Origin: UBA1431 sp002329665
GTDB taxonomy: Bacteria > Bacillota > Clostridia > Christensenellales > UBA1431
DNA: 64,000 bases
Assembly (NCBI GenBank): GCA_040772545.1
Contig: JAXGXY010000001.1
Coordinates: forward strand, 186,001 to 250,000
Direction of reading: 5' to 3'
Positions 1 through 8,430 of this stretch are shown here, one piece after another. The notes beneath the pieces were generated by a model, which saw only the letters and a program-made list of their open reading frames with translations, searched no databases and was not told where the DNA came from. Made by a program: the position numbers and the translations under genes. The stretch's first letter is position 1. Every line of letters begins with the position of its first letter.

Positions 1-1044
1 ATGGACATCATCAACCTCACGGCGCAGGAACACCCCATCCTGGTCGACAAGTACCTGCTGGGCCAGGAATTGGAGGTCGACGCGATCTGCGACGGTGAAG
101 ACGTGTTGATCCCGGGGATCATGGAGCACGTGGAGCGCGCGGGCATCCACTCCGGGGACAGCATTTCGCTCTACCCCCCGCAGAATGTCCCCGACGAGCA
201 GCTGGACAGAATCGTCGAGCTTACGCGCGCGCTGTCCAGGAAACTGCACGTGAAGGGGCTTGTGAACATCCAGTACATCCTGTTCAACGACGAGGTGTAC
301 GTGATCGAGGTGAACCCGCGCTCGTCGCGCACCGTGCCCTTCATCTCCAAGGCGACCGGACTGCCGGTGGTGGACCTGGGCGTCAAGGCGTCGCTGGGGA
401 TGAAGCTTGCGGACCTGGGCTACGGCACGGGCCTGTACGAGGGCCCCGGCATCGTGGCGGTGAAGCTTCCCGTTTTCTCCTCCGAGAAGCTCCCGGGCGT
501 GGAGGTGAGCCTGGGGCCGGAAATGAAGTCCACGGGCGAGGTGATCGGCCTGGGGTCCAACGTCACCGAGGCCATGGTGAAAGGCTTCGTGGCCGCCGGA
601 ATGATGAACAAGCGCGGCGGCGTGCTCATCAGCGTGAACAAGAAGGACCGGGAGCTGGTGCTGCCGGTGGCGCGCGTGCTTGCAAACGAGGGCTGCACGC
701 TCTACGCGACGCCGGGCACCGCGAAGTACCTTGGCATCCAGGGCCTGGTCGTGACGGCCGTCCCCAAGATAAGCCAGTCGCACGACGCGCTGTTGAAGCT
801 GCTCATGGACGGGCACATCAACATCATCATTGACACGCCCACGCGCGGGCGCGAGCCGGAACGCGACGGATTCAGGATGCGGAGGGCCGCAGTGGAGCGC
901 GGCGTCACCTGCCTGACCAGCCTCGACACGGCCACCGCCCTGGTGCAGAGCATGCGCTCGTGGTCGGTGCTCGGGTGTACGCACCCGATCGAGCTGGGCG
1001 AAGCGAACGGGCGCGCCGGAAAAGCCGGGAAGAACCCGGCTTAA
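1..1044 (+). CDS. carB: Carbamoyl-phosphate synthase large subunit, C-terminal part
   Basis: This is the last 347 residues of a protein that begins left of the window; base 1 is an internal codon, not a start. CarB makes carbamoyl phosphate from bicarbonate, ATP and glutamine-derived ammonia for arginine and pyrimidine synthesis, in the cytoplasm with CarA. The fragment holds the end of the second ATP-grasp domain, with the metal/ATP-site motif EVNPRSSRTVPF near residues 103-114, and then the C-terminal MGS-like regulatory domain from about residue 205 (GGVLISV, later FRMRRAAVERG near the end). The family is about 1,070 residues, so roughly 720 are missing. A hairpin terminator follows the stop. 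Identification is secure; whether pyr or arg genes lie upstream cannot be seen. Confidence 0.95.
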   Translation: MDIINLTAQEHPILVDKYLLGQELEVDAICDGEDVLIPGIMEHVERAGIHSGDSISLYPPQNVPDEQLDRIVELTRALSRKLHVKGLVNIQYILFNDEVYVIEVNPRSSRTVPFISKATGLPVVDLGVKASLGMKLADLGYGTGLYEGPGIVAVKLPVFSSEKLPGVEVSLGPEMKSTGEVIGLGSNVTEAMVKGFVAAGMMNKRGGVLISVNKKDRELVLPVARVLANEGCTLYATPGTAKYLGIQGLVVTAVPKISQSHDALLKLLMDGHINIIIDTPTRGREPERDGFRMRRAAVERGVTCLTSLDTATALVQSMRSWSVLGCTHPIELGEANGRAGKAGKNPA

Positions 1045-1102
1045 ACCCCGGCGGCAGGGACTGGCGACGCCGGCGAAGGCGGACGCGATACGTTCCCTCG
1101 CG

Positions 1103-1140
1103 CAGGTGCGGCGAAGCGATTGCGTCGCACCTGTTTTTTT
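1103..1140 (+). terminator. Rho-independent terminator after carB
   Basis: An 8-bp stem (1103-1110 with 1126-1133, CAGGTGCG/CGCACCTG) is followed directly by seven T residues. It separates carB from the gatCAB promoter just downstream. Confidence 0.8.
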
Positions 1141-1158
1141 ATTTTCATGCTTCCGCCG

Positions 1159-1187
1159 TTGAAAACTGCAGCGTTTGTGACTATAAT
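1159..1187 (+). promoter_or_regulatory. Sigma-A type promoter for gatCAB
   Basis: TTGAAA (1159-1164), a 17-bp spacer and a perfect TATAAT (1182-1187) lie about 35 bp before the gatC start and directly after the carB terminator. The placement fits the start of a new transcription unit. Confidence 0.75.
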
Positions 1188-1220
1188 CTTAGGGTAGGCC
1201 GCGATATAGGAGGGAAGGCG

Positions 1221-1499
1221 TTGGAGAGGAAACAGGTCGAAGAACTGGCGAAGCTGGCCAAACTCGAGTTCACGCCGGAGGAACTGGACCGGTTTGCCGG
1301 GGATATGGGCGATATCCTCGGTTTCGTGGACAAACTGGGCGAACTGGACACCACGGGTGTCCCGCCCGCAGCGCACGTCTCGGGGGCAGTAAACGTGCTC
1401 CGCGAGGACGTGCCCCGGCCGTCCATGCCGCGCGAGGACGTGCTCATGGGCGCCCCGGAGCGCGACGAGAGCGGGTTCATCATTCCGAGAGTGATATAA
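1221..1499 (+). CDS. gatC: Asp-tRNA(Asn)/Glu-tRNA(Gln) amidotransferase subunit C
   Basis: The 92-residue product matches the size of GatC, the small subunit that wraps around GatA and GatB in the amidotransferase converting misacylated Glu-tRNA(Gln) (and Asp-tRNA(Asn)) to the correct amide form. Visible family features are an N-terminal helix with KLAKLEFTPEEL, a central DTTGVPP segment and a C-terminal RDESGFIIPRVI end. I chose TTG at 1221 because AGGAGG (1208-1213) sits 7 bases upstream; an upstream in-frame extension would be Arg-rich and unlike GatC. It is first in gatC-gatA-gatB, with gatA following after 14 bases. An AsnRS gene elsewhere in the window suggests the main task is making Gln-tRNA. 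Confidence 0.93.
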   Translation: MERKQVEELAKLAKLEFTPEELDRFAGDMGDILGFVDKLGELDTTGVPPAAHVSGAVNVLREDVPRPSMPREDVLMGAPERDESGFIIPRVI

Positions 1500-1513
1500 A
1501 AGGAGTGGAAGGT

Positions 1514-2989
1514 TTGCAGCTTTACGAATACACGGCGCACGAGTTGCGTTCGCTGCTCCGATCGGGCGAAGTGTCGGCCGCGGAGACGGCGCGGGCGCTG
1601 CTCGAGCGCATCGCCGGGACGGACCCGCAGTTGAACGCGTACATCACGGTGCTTGGCGACGCCGCGCTCGAACAGGCCGGCGAAGCGGACAGAATGTTGA
1701 AAGCCGGGGACGGCGGCGCGCTCTGCGGCGTGCCCGTCGGGATCAAGGACAACATCTGCATCAGGGGGGTGCGCACGACCTGCGCTTCCCGGATGCTCGA
1801 AAATTTCTTTCCGCCCTACGACGCCAACGCCATCGAGCTGTTGCGCGCGCAGGGCTCCGTGTTCCTGGGCAAGTGCAACATGGACGAGTTCGCGATGGGG
1901 TCCTCGACGGAAACGTCGTATTTCGGGACCGTGCGCAACCCGCATGACCTCTCCCGCGTGCCCGGCGGCTCGAGCGGCGGGAGCGCCGCGGCCGTCGCGG
2001 CAGGCTCGGCTGTGGTGGCGATCGGGTCGGACACGGGCGGATCGATCCGCCAGCCCGCGTCGCTCTGCGGCGTCGTCGGGATGAAGCCCACCTACGGCAT
2101 GGTATCGCGCTACGGCCTTATAGCGTTTGCGTCGTCGCTGGACCAGATAGGGCCGCTCGCCAGGAGCGTACGCGACTGCGCGATGGTGCTCGACGCTATC
2201 GTGAAGGGCGACAGCCGCGACACCACGTCGATCATGGACGCGCAGGACGGGTTCGAAGCGCGGCTTAATATCGACATGAAGGGAAAGCGCGTCGGCCTGC
2301 CCAGGGAGTACTTCGCTCAGGGCGTGGACGAAGAGGTGCGCGACGCGGTGCTGGAAGCCGCGAAAACCTTCGAGTCGATGGGGGCAGTTTGCGAGGAATG
2401 CTCGCTACCGCTGGCCGAGTACGCGCTGGTGGCCTATTACCTGGTATCCTCGGCCGAGGCGAGTTCAAACCTGGCGCGTTACGACGGCGTCCGCTACGGC
2501 TACCGCGCACACGGCGCGAAAGACCACGAGGAGATGTTCGTCAGGAGCCGCAGCGAAGGGTTCGGGCGGGAAGTGAAGCGCCGGATCATGCTCGGGGCCT
2601 ACGTGCTGAGTGCCGGGTATTACGACGCGTACTACAAGAAGGCGCAACAGGTACGCACGCTCATCATGCGCGACTACGCCGCGCTGTTCAATAAATACGA
2701 TTTCCTCCTGACGCCGGCGTCGCCCACGACGGCGTGGAAGGAGGGCGCGCGCATCGACGACCCGCTCAGGATGTACGCGGCCGACATGTGCACGGTGCCC
2801 GTGAACATCGCGGGCCTGCCGGCGCTGGTATTGGCCTGCGGCAGGGGAGAGGGCGGCCTGCCGATCGGCATGCAGATCATCGGCCCGGCCCGCAGCGACG
2901 CGCTGGTGCTCGGCGCGGGGTACGCGTACGAACAGGCCGCCGGCGGGGGCGCGCTCCGGCCGGTAGAGGTTGGAGGTGGACAGGGTTGA
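1514..2989 (+). CDS. gatA: Asp-tRNA(Asn)/Glu-tRNA(Gln) amidotransferase subunit A
   Basis: The 491-residue GatA is the glutaminase subunit and belongs to the amidase-signature family. It releases ammonia from glutamine, and the ammonia is channelled to GatB. The catalytic Ser-cisSer-Lys triad is visible: Lys in GIKDNIC (about residue 79), and the Ser/Gly-rich PGGSSGGSAAAVAAG and SDTGGSIRQPAS (about 150-185). The length fits the family (about 485). TTG at 1514 is favoured over GTG at 1505 because AGGAG at 1501-1505 is 8 bases before the TTG and would overlap the GTG. The stop TGA overlaps the TTG start of gatB, which implies coupled translation and balanced subunit supply. Confidence 0.95.
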   Translation: MQLYEYTAHELRSLLRSGEVSAAETARALLERIAGTDPQLNAYITVLGDAALEQAGEADRMLKAGDGGALCGVPVGIKDNICIRGVRTTCASRMLENFFPPYDANAIELLRAQGSVFLGKCNMDEFAMGSSTETSYFGTVRNPHDLSRVPGGSSGGSAAAVAAGSAVVAIGSDTGGSIRQPASLCGVVGMKPTYGMVSRYGLIAFASSLDQIGPLARSVRDCAMVLDAIVKGDSRDTTSIMDAQDGFEARLNIDMKGKRVGLPREYFAQGVDEEVRDAVLEAAKTFESMGAVCEECSLPLAEYALVAYYLVSSAEASSNLARYDGVRYGYRAHGAKDHEEMFVRSRSEGFGREVKRRIMLGAYVLSAGYYDAYYKKAQQVRTLIMRDYAALFNKYDFLLTPASPTTAWKEGARIDDPLRMYAADMCTVPVNIAGLPALVLACGRGEGGLPIGMQIIGPARSDALVLGAGYAYEQAAGGGALRPVEVGGGQG

Positions 2990-4416
2990 AGTACGAGACC
3001 GTGATCGGGATGGAGATACACGTGGAGCTTTCCACCGAGACGAAGATGTTCTGCGGCTGCGCGAACGCTTTCGGGGCCGGGGAAAACACGCTCTGCTGCC
3101 CGGTGTGCGCCGGGCTGCCGGGCACGCTGCCGGTCATCAACGCGGCCGCGGTGGACTACTGCATCATGGCCGGGCTGGCCACCAACTGCGAGATCACCCG
3201 GCACAGCCTGATGGACCGAAAGAACTACCATTACCCCGACCTCACCAAGGGGTTCCAGACGTCGCAGCTCTATTATCCCCTGTGCCGCAACGGCTACGTG
3301 GACATCGAGACCGAGTCGGGCGTGAAACGCATCGGCATCCGGGAGATACATATGGAAGAAGACGCGGGCAAGCTCGTGCACCCGGACGGGCAGTCCTGCT
3401 CGCGCGTGGACTACAACCGCGCGGGCGTGCCGCTGATCGAGATCGTCACCCAGCCGGACATGCGCTCGGCCGAAGAGGGGCGGGTCTTCCTCGAGACGCT
3501 GAGGAATATTTTACTGTGCATCGGCATATCGGACTGCAAGATGCAGGAGGGGTCGCTCCGCTGCGACGTGAACATCTCGGTACGCCCCGAGGGGAGCGAG
3601 GAGCTGGGCACGCGCACGGAGACCAAGAACCTCAACTCGTTCCGTTCGGCCGGGCGCGCGATCGAATACGAAGCCGCGCGGCAGGTCGACGTGATCGAGG
3701 CCGGCGGGCGGGTGGTGCAGCAGACGCTGCGCTACGACGACGCCACCGGCACGACCTCGGCGCTCAGGTCCAAGGAAGACAGCCACGACTACCGCTATTT
3801 TCCCGAGCCGGACCTGATGCCCATCGTGGTGGACGAGGACTGGATCGCGCGCATACGCGAAAGGCTGCCGGAGCTGCCCGAGACCAAACGCATCCGGTAC
3901 GAACGGGAACTGGGCATCCCCGGCAGGGACGCGCGCATGCTGAGCAGTTCCCGCAGGCTTTCCGCGATTTTCGAGACCGCCATGGCGGCGGGAACCGCGC
4001 CGCGCGCCGCGGCCAACTGGCTCATAGGCGACCTGATGCGCATGCTCAAGGACCGTTTATTGGACACCGAGGAAATCGGTTTTTCGGGGGAGGACCTCGC
4101 GGCGCTGATCGCGCTGATCGATAAGGGGACGATCAGTTCCACGGCCGGGCGCCAGGTCCTCGAAGGCATGCTGGACACGGGGAAGCCCCCGTCAAAGCTG
4201 GTGGAGGAACTCGGCCTGACGCAGATCAGCGACGCGGACGCGCTCGGGGAGATCGTTAAGCAGATCGTGCGAGACAACCCGAAACCCGCCGCGGACTACC
4301 GCGCGGGCAAGAAAAAGGCGATGGCCTTTTTCACCGGGCAGGCGATGAAATGGACGAAAGGCAAGGCGAACCCTGTCCTGCTCCAGGAATTGTTCGCAAA
4401 GGAACTAAAAAAATAA
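2986..4416 (+). CDS. gatB: Asp-tRNA(Asn)/Glu-tRNA(Gln) amidotransferase subunit B
   Basis: GatB (476 residues) binds the misacylated tRNA, phosphorylates the side-chain carboxylate and amidates it with ammonia from GatA. Seen at the N-terminus are VIGMEIHVEL, then the zinc-type cysteines CGCAN and CCPVC, and the family signature RKNYHYPDLTKGFQ near residue 80. The C-terminal half is the GatB/YqeY tRNA-binding tail, ending in the NPVLLQELFAKEL region. TTG at 2986 overlaps the gatA stop and has GGAGGTGG at 2972-2979. The length is normal. glmS follows after 64 bases without an obvious terminator, so it may be read from the same message. Confidence 0.95.
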   Translation: MKYETVIGMEIHVELSTETKMFCGCANAFGAGENTLCCPVCAGLPGTLPVINAAAVDYCIMAGLATNCEITRHSLMDRKNYHYPDLTKGFQTSQLYYPLCRNGYVDIETESGVKRIGIREIHMEEDAGKLVHPDGQSCSRVDYNRAGVPLIEIVTQPDMRSAEEGRVFLETLRNILLCIGISDCKMQEGSLRCDVNISVRPEGSEELGTRTETKNLNSFRSAGRAIEYEAARQVDVIEAGGRVVQQTLRYDDATGTTSALRSKEDSHDYRYFPEPDLMPIVVDEDWIARIRERLPELPETKRIRYERELGIPGRDARMLSSSRRLSAIFETAMAAGTAPRAAANWLIGDLMRMLKDRLLDTEEIGFSGEDLAALIALIDKGTISSTAGRQVLEGMLDTGKPPSKLVEELGLTQISDADALGEIVKQIVRDNPKPAADYRAGKKKAMAFFTGQAMKWTKGKANPVLLQELFAKELKK

Positions 4417-4480
4417 CGGGATCGAAAGACGCGCATAGGATGATGGGGGAAATTCGTTCTGTGCTGGGAGGATGTTTTGT

Positions 4481-6316
4481 ATGTGTGGGATCGTTGGATA
4501 TATCGGCGAAAAGCAGGCCCCGCCCGTGCTGATGAGCGGGTTGAGGCGGCTTGAATACAGGGGCTACGACTCGGCCGGCATCAGCGTGCTCGGCAAGGAC
4601 GGCATCGTCGTGAAAAAGACGAAGGGGCGCGTGCAGGACCTGCAGAACCTGCTCGACGCCGACGGGGCCGAAGGGTGCCTGGGCATCGGGCACACGCGCT
4701 GGGCGACCCACGGCGAGCCGTCGGACGTGAACTCGCATCCGCATATAGACGGCTCGGGCTGCATTTCCGTGATCCACAACGGCATCATCGAAAACTACCG
4801 CAAGTTGCGCGAATGGCTGGAGGAACAGGGCTGCGTGTTTCTCTCGCAGACCGACACCGAGGTGATAGCGCACCTGCTGGGCATGCATTACGACGGGGAC
4901 ATGCTGGGCACGCTCACCAGGGTGCTCCCTCTGCTGGAAGGCTCGTTCGCGCTGGGCATCCTGTGCAGGCACGAGCCGGATAAGCTCTTCTGCGCTCGCA
5001 AGGACAGCCCGCTCATCGCCGCGAAAGCCGAGGACGGCTGCCTGATCGCTTCCGACATCCCGGCGGTGCTCGAGCACACGCGACGCGTCTACCTCCTCGA
5101 AAACATGGACATCGCCGTGCTCGAACGCGACGGCGTGACGGTGTTCGACCAGTTCGGCGAACCGGTCGAGCGCGAGATGCTGCATATCGACTGGGACATC
5201 GAGGTCGCCGAAAAGGGCGGGTACGAGCATTTCATGGCCAAGGAGATACACGACCAGCCCAAGGCGCTGCGCGACACGCTCCAGCCGATGATCGAGCGCA
5301 AAGACGGCCTCCTTGCCATGCGCGAAGACATACTGCAGATGAGCGCGGAGCAGGTGAAGTCGTTTAAGCGCGTTTCGATCATCGCCTGCGGCACCGCGTA
5401 CCACGCCGGCGTCGTGGGGAAGTACGTCTTCGAGCGCCTGCTCAGGATACCGGTCGAAGTCGACATCGCGTCGGAATACCGCTACCGCGACCCGGTCACG
5501 CTCCCGGATACGCTGGTTATCATCATCAGCCAGTCGGGCGAGACGGCGGACACGCTCGCGGCCATGCGCGAGGCGAAGCAGCGCGGCGGGAAGGTGCTGG
5601 CCATCACCAACGTCGTCGGGAGCTCGGTCGCACGCGAGGCCGATTACCTGATCTACACGTGGGCGGGGCTGGAGATCGCCGTCGCGTCCACGAAAGCGTA
5701 CACGTCGCAGCTCATGGTGCTCTACGCGCTCTGCGCCGAGTTCGCGCGGCAGCGCGGCGTGCTCTCCGGCGAAGAGGCATCGGGCATGTTCGAAAAGCTC
5801 CTTGGCCTGAGCGAACAGGCCGAGGAGGCGATCGCGGGCGTCGACGAGATACAGCGGTTCGCCAGCGAACAATTCGACCGGCACAGCGTGTTCTTCCTGG
5901 GGCGCGGCCTCGACTACGCGCTGGCGATGGAGGCGTCCTTAAAGCTCAAGGAGATTTCCTACATCCATTCGGAGGCGTACGCGGCGGGCGAACTCAAGCA
6001 CGGCACCATCGCGCTGATCGAAGAGGGGACGCTGGTCGTGGCGATGGCGACGCAGCAGGCGCTTGTCGAGAAGACGATCAGCAACATCAAAGAAGTGAAG
6101 GTGCGCGGCGCCTACGTCCTCGCCGTCGCGATGGAGGGCGACGAACGCGTCGCGAAGGAGGCCGACGAGGTGTGGTACATCCCGAAAACGGACGATTTCA
6201 TCGCGCCGGTACTCGCGATCCTGCCGATGCAGCTTTTCGCCTACTACATGGCGCTGCAGCGCGGCTGCGACATCGACAAGCCGCGGAACCTCGCGAAGAG
6301 CGTTACGGTGGAGTAG
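4481..6316 (+). CDS. glmS: Glutamine-fructose-6-phosphate aminotransferase (isomerizing)
   Basis: The 611-residue GlmS makes glucosamine-6-phosphate from fructose-6-phosphate and glutamine, the first step towards UDP-GlcNAc for peptidoglycan. The start is ATG at 4481 so that Cys2, the N-terminal nucleophile of the glutaminase domain (MCGIVGYIG), is exposed after Met removal; GGGAGG lies 9 bases upstream. The N-terminal domain (about 1-220) shows RLEYRGYDSAG and HTRWATHG. Two SIS sugar-isomerase domains follow, with ISQSGETADT and ASTKAYTSQ, and the C-terminus ends DKPRNLAKSVTVE as is typical. No glmS ribozyme fits the 64-base gap upstream, so control by that route is unlikely here. Confidence 0.96.
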   Translation: MCGIVGYIGEKQAPPVLMSGLRRLEYRGYDSAGISVLGKDGIVVKKTKGRVQDLQNLLDADGAEGCLGIGHTRWATHGEPSDVNSHPHIDGSGCISVIHNGIIENYRKLREWLEEQGCVFLSQTDTEVIAHLLGMHYDGDMLGTLTRVLPLLEGSFALGILCRHEPDKLFCARKDSPLIAAKAEDGCLIASDIPAVLEHTRRVYLLENMDIAVLERDGVTVFDQFGEPVEREMLHIDWDIEVAEKGGYEHFMAKEIHDQPKALRDTLQPMIERKDGLLAMREDILQMSAEQVKSFKRVSIIACGTAYHAGVVGKYVFERLLRIPVEVDIASEYRYRDPVTLPDTLVIIISQSGETADTLAAMREAKQRGGKVLAITNVVGSSVAREADYLIYTWAGLEIAVASTKAYTSQLMVLYALCAEFARQRGVLSGEEASGMFEKLLGLSEQAEEAIAGVDEIQRFASEQFDRHSVFFLGRGLDYALAMEASLKLKEISYIHSEAYAAGELKHGTIALIEEGTLVVAMATQQALVEKTISNIKEVKVRGAYVLAVAMEGDERVAKEADEVWYIPKTDDFIAPVLAILPMQLFAYYMALQRGCDIDKPRNLAKSVTVE

Positions 6317-6344
6317 GGTTGGGATTGGTTCATTAGAGAGTAGC

Positions 6345-6368
6345 AAAGCCCCGCACCGCGGGGCTTTT
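6345..6368 (+). terminator. Rho-independent terminator after glmS
   Basis: A perfect 10-bp stem AAAGCCCCGC (6345-6354) with GCGGGGCTTT (6358-6367), 3-nt loop, then TTTT in total. A nearly identical second hairpin lies 40 bases on. Confidence 0.8.
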
Positions 6369-6406
6369 GTATACAATCGGCACGCCGGACGGTCTTTGAG
6401 TTCAGC

Positions 6407-6429
6407 AAAGCCCCGCATCGCGGGGCTTT
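6407..6429. terminator. Second copy of the glmS-type terminator
   Basis: It has the same 10-bp stem AAAGCCCCGC/GCGGGGCTTT (6407-6416 and 6420-6429) with loop ATC instead of ACC. It sits between glmS and the convergent restriction gene, so it can act on either strand. The duplication suggests local rearrangement when the restriction-modification block entered. Confidence 0.6.
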
Positions 6430-6460
6430 GTGGTGTTTTATACAGTAGAGTTTCACACTG

Positions 6461-7072
6461 TTATGGTGCAATCCCAATAATAACTAGAGGTACAGCTGGC
6501 GTGTTTCTTCCTTGCCTTATAACATTATATACTTCACCCTCATAGCATCCTACTCCTGATGACATGTTTAATTGCAATTCTTTCATAGGTAGTATTTCGA
6601 TGCCGACATCGATTTTATCTCCAATGAAAAAAGCCATATGTTTAACAAACAAGTCGTATGCAACAAAAGGATATTTACCAAATTGGACCTCTATGGCAAC
6701 TCTATTTTTCACAAAATCAGTTTGATTATATGCCCTCATCGCAATCTTACCAGCTTGCTCGATTATGGACTTCTGATCTTCCGGCATTAAAGCTAAAGTA
6801 GCCCTAGCTAATGATGTATCGGATGTAATGTAATACGATGTAATACATTCTTTCCAGTTTCTTTCTGTTAGCTTGTTCTTAAAAGCAGTATTCATGTCCT
6901 TTGGGCTATAAAGTAATCTTCCAAGTTTGGTTTTTTCTTTTGAAACTTTGGTCTTACATGCTATTGCATCAATTTCCGAAATAATATTTTCAATTTCCTC
7001 CCAGGTTTCAGGAAGATGAACCATCAAATATTCCAAACCATTTAAGTGAGAATATTCCTCTATTATCCGCAT
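6461..7072 (-). CDS. Type II restriction endonuclease, BstYI/BglII family
   Basis: This 203-residue protein has the variant nuclease motif of the BglII family: Asp119, nine residues on Glu128, then Gln130 in IEVQFGK. The same D-x8-E-x-Q spacing occurs in BglII (D84, E93, Q95). As I recall BstYI, its length (203), active-site numbering (D119, E128, Q130) and specificity residues (K133, S172) all coincide with this protein. Expected role: cleavage of unmodified foreign DNA, probably at RGATCY, less likely AGATCT. It starts 3 bases after the methyltransferase stop in the same leftward operon. Base composition is far more AT-rich than glmS next door, which points to horizontal transfer. Family call strong, site prediction moderate. 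Confidence 0.85.
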   Translation of the reverse strand: MRIIEEYSHLNGLEYLMVHLPETWEEIENIISEIDAIACKTKVSKEKTKLGRLLYSPKDMNTAFKNKLTERNWKECITSYYITSDTSLARATLALMPEDQKSIIEQAGKIAMRAYNQTDFVKNRVAIEVQFGKYPFVAYDLFVKHMAFFIGDKIDVGIEILPMKELQLNMSSGVGCYEGEVYNVIRQGRNTPAVPLVIIGIAP

Positions 7073-7075
7073 TTT

Positions 7076-8014
7076 TTATCTCCTATTTACATCTTCTGTC
7101 CACTCTTGAGGGATTTGAACAATTTTTTCTTTTCCGGTGGGTTGATATACTGGTTTCCCCATTTGACGAATTTTTAAATTCCCTCGCAAATAATCGACTA
7201 TTCTTTGATGTCCAATTCTAATATAGCTTTCTTCCTTGTCAACACCATAACCTTTTCGGTTATGTCGAATAGCAGCTATTATTGAAGATCCAACACCTGC
7301 ATATGGATCAAGTACAATATCGCTTTCGTTAGTCAAAGCAAGAACGCAACGCTCAACCAATTCTATTGGAAACTGACAAGGATGTTCTGTTTTTTCAGGG
7401 TGATTAGATTTTACATTGGGGATCTCCCATATTTCTCTATCCCATTCAGAGTATAAAAACTCCCAAAAATCAGATGGGTTTTTCCCTCTAGGATTACATG
7501 AAAACTGACCTTTATTTTTTCCCTTATAATATTTTTTCCCAGGATATTTTGATGCTACTCTTACCGGATCAAGATTAAAAATATAATTGTCGTTTTTTGT
7601 AAACCACAAAATCGTTTCATAACGACCAGAAAAACGCTTATTGGCATGTAATCCGTGACCAAAATGCCAAATTATTCGATTTCTTAATTGCAAACCATGA
7701 TCCTTAAAGATCTTATAAAAAAATATATCTAGAGGGTAGATTTCTCCATTCTGAACATAATTGCCAACTTGCCAACATATGCTTCCATCATTTGTAAGGA
7801 CTCTAATAAGCTCTTCAATAACTAATTTTTGAGTTTCCAGATATTCATTAATAGATACCCTTGTTTCATAACTCTTCCCAATATTATATGGAGGTGATGT
7901 AACAGTGAGAGTAATCGAATTAGACGGTAATTTCTTTAAAAAAGTCAATGCGTCATTACATTCCAAAACAAGGTTGCTATCTTCTTTGTATTTGTTGTCT
8001 AGTCGGTAAGTCAT
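7076..8014 (-). CDS. DNA (cytosine-N4) methyltransferase of the BstYI-type system
   Basis: A 312-residue beta-class amino-methyltransferase. Catalytic motif IV TSPPYN is at residues 39-44, and the SAM-binding motif I LDPYAGVGSS comes later (about residue 240), the order that defines the beta class. The SPPY form is typical of N4-cytosine rather than N6-adenine enzymes. The partner gene is a BstYI/BglII-like nuclease, so it presumably protects the same site. Between motifs it carries basic, aromatic-rich sequence expected for target recognition. It is AT-rich like its partner. A TATAAT (8068-8063, minus strand) lies in the 100-base gap before it, so it may have its own promoter besides read-through from the XRE gene. 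Confidence 0.88.
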   Translation of the reverse strand: MTYRLDNKYKEDSNLVLECNDALTFLKKLPSNSITLTVTSPPYNIGKSYETRVSINEYLETQKLVIEELIRVLTNDGSICWQVGNYVQNGEIYPLDIFFYKIFKDHGLQLRNRIIWHFGHGLHANKRFSGRYETILWFTKNDNYIFNLDPVRVASKYPGKKYYKGKNKGQFSCNPRGKNPSDFWEFLYSEWDREIWEIPNVKSNHPEKTEHPCQFPIELVERCVLALTNESDIVLDPYAGVGSSIIAAIRHNRKGYGVDKEESYIRIGHQRIVDYLRGNLKIRQMGKPVYQPTGKEKIVQIPQEWTEDVNRR

Positions 8015-8114
8015 TTTATCTCTCCAACAATTTTTTCAGTGAAGGAAGAATTGTATATTAGTATTATAACATAATTTAGTTATAATAATGATATAATAAC
8101 TCGTTAAATAGTCA

Positions 8115-8348
8115 TCACCTAGGTTTATACGGATACGGTTCCTTGCTATCGGTAAGCCCAAGCAAATAGTCCGTGCTTACGTTATGGAATCTGGCAAGGC
8201 CAATCAGTATTGCAGTTGGAATATCCACGTCTCCGCGCTCGTAATTACTATATATCCGCTGGCTGCATTGCAGTATTTCCGCCATTTGGGTCTGCGTCAT
8301 GTCTTTGTCTTCACGTAAATTCCGAATCCGCGCGTACAACAAAATCAC
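8115..8348 (-). CDS. XRE-family transcriptional regulator
   Basis: A 77-residue single-domain Cro/C1-type helix-turn-helix protein. The HTH runs through MTQTQMAEILQCSQRIYSNYERG (about 17-38), in the family's position, followed by a dimerisation-type segment STDYLLGLTD. It is transcribed leftward towards the methyltransferase and nuclease, and its 5' side faces two TAGCGA-N5-TCGCTA operators shared with the divergent small gene, so autorepression is likely. It might act as the controller of the restriction-modification genes, but the operators lie before this gene rather than before the methyltransferase, so it may equally be a remnant phage or element repressor. Confidence 0.8.
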   Translation of the reverse strand: MILLYARIRNLREDKDMTQTQMAEILQCSQRIYSNYERGDVDIPTAILIGLARFHNVSTDYLLGLTDSKEPYPYKPR

Positions 8349-8366
8349 CCCTAAAATAATATAAGA

Positions 8367-8416
8367 TAGCGAATTTCTCGCTATTATAGTTTAGCGAATA
8401 ATTCGCTAAACTATAA
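8367..8416. promoter_or_regulatory. Double palindromic operator between the XRE gene and a divergent small gene
   Basis: Two copies of TAGCGA-N5-TCGCTA occur at 8367-8383 and 8392-8408, centre to centre 25 bp. The second is embedded in a perfect 33-base palindrome (8384-8416, 16-bp arms around one A). Lying in the 82-base divergent intergenic region, they are the expected binding sites of the adjacent XRE protein. Confidence 0.75.
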
Positions 8417-8430
8417 GTGGGGTGATACTC

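Noticed and set aside
4417..4480. Possible glmS ribozyme upstream of glmS
   Set aside because: Only 64 bases separate gatB from glmS, too short for the ribozyme, and none of its core is visible.
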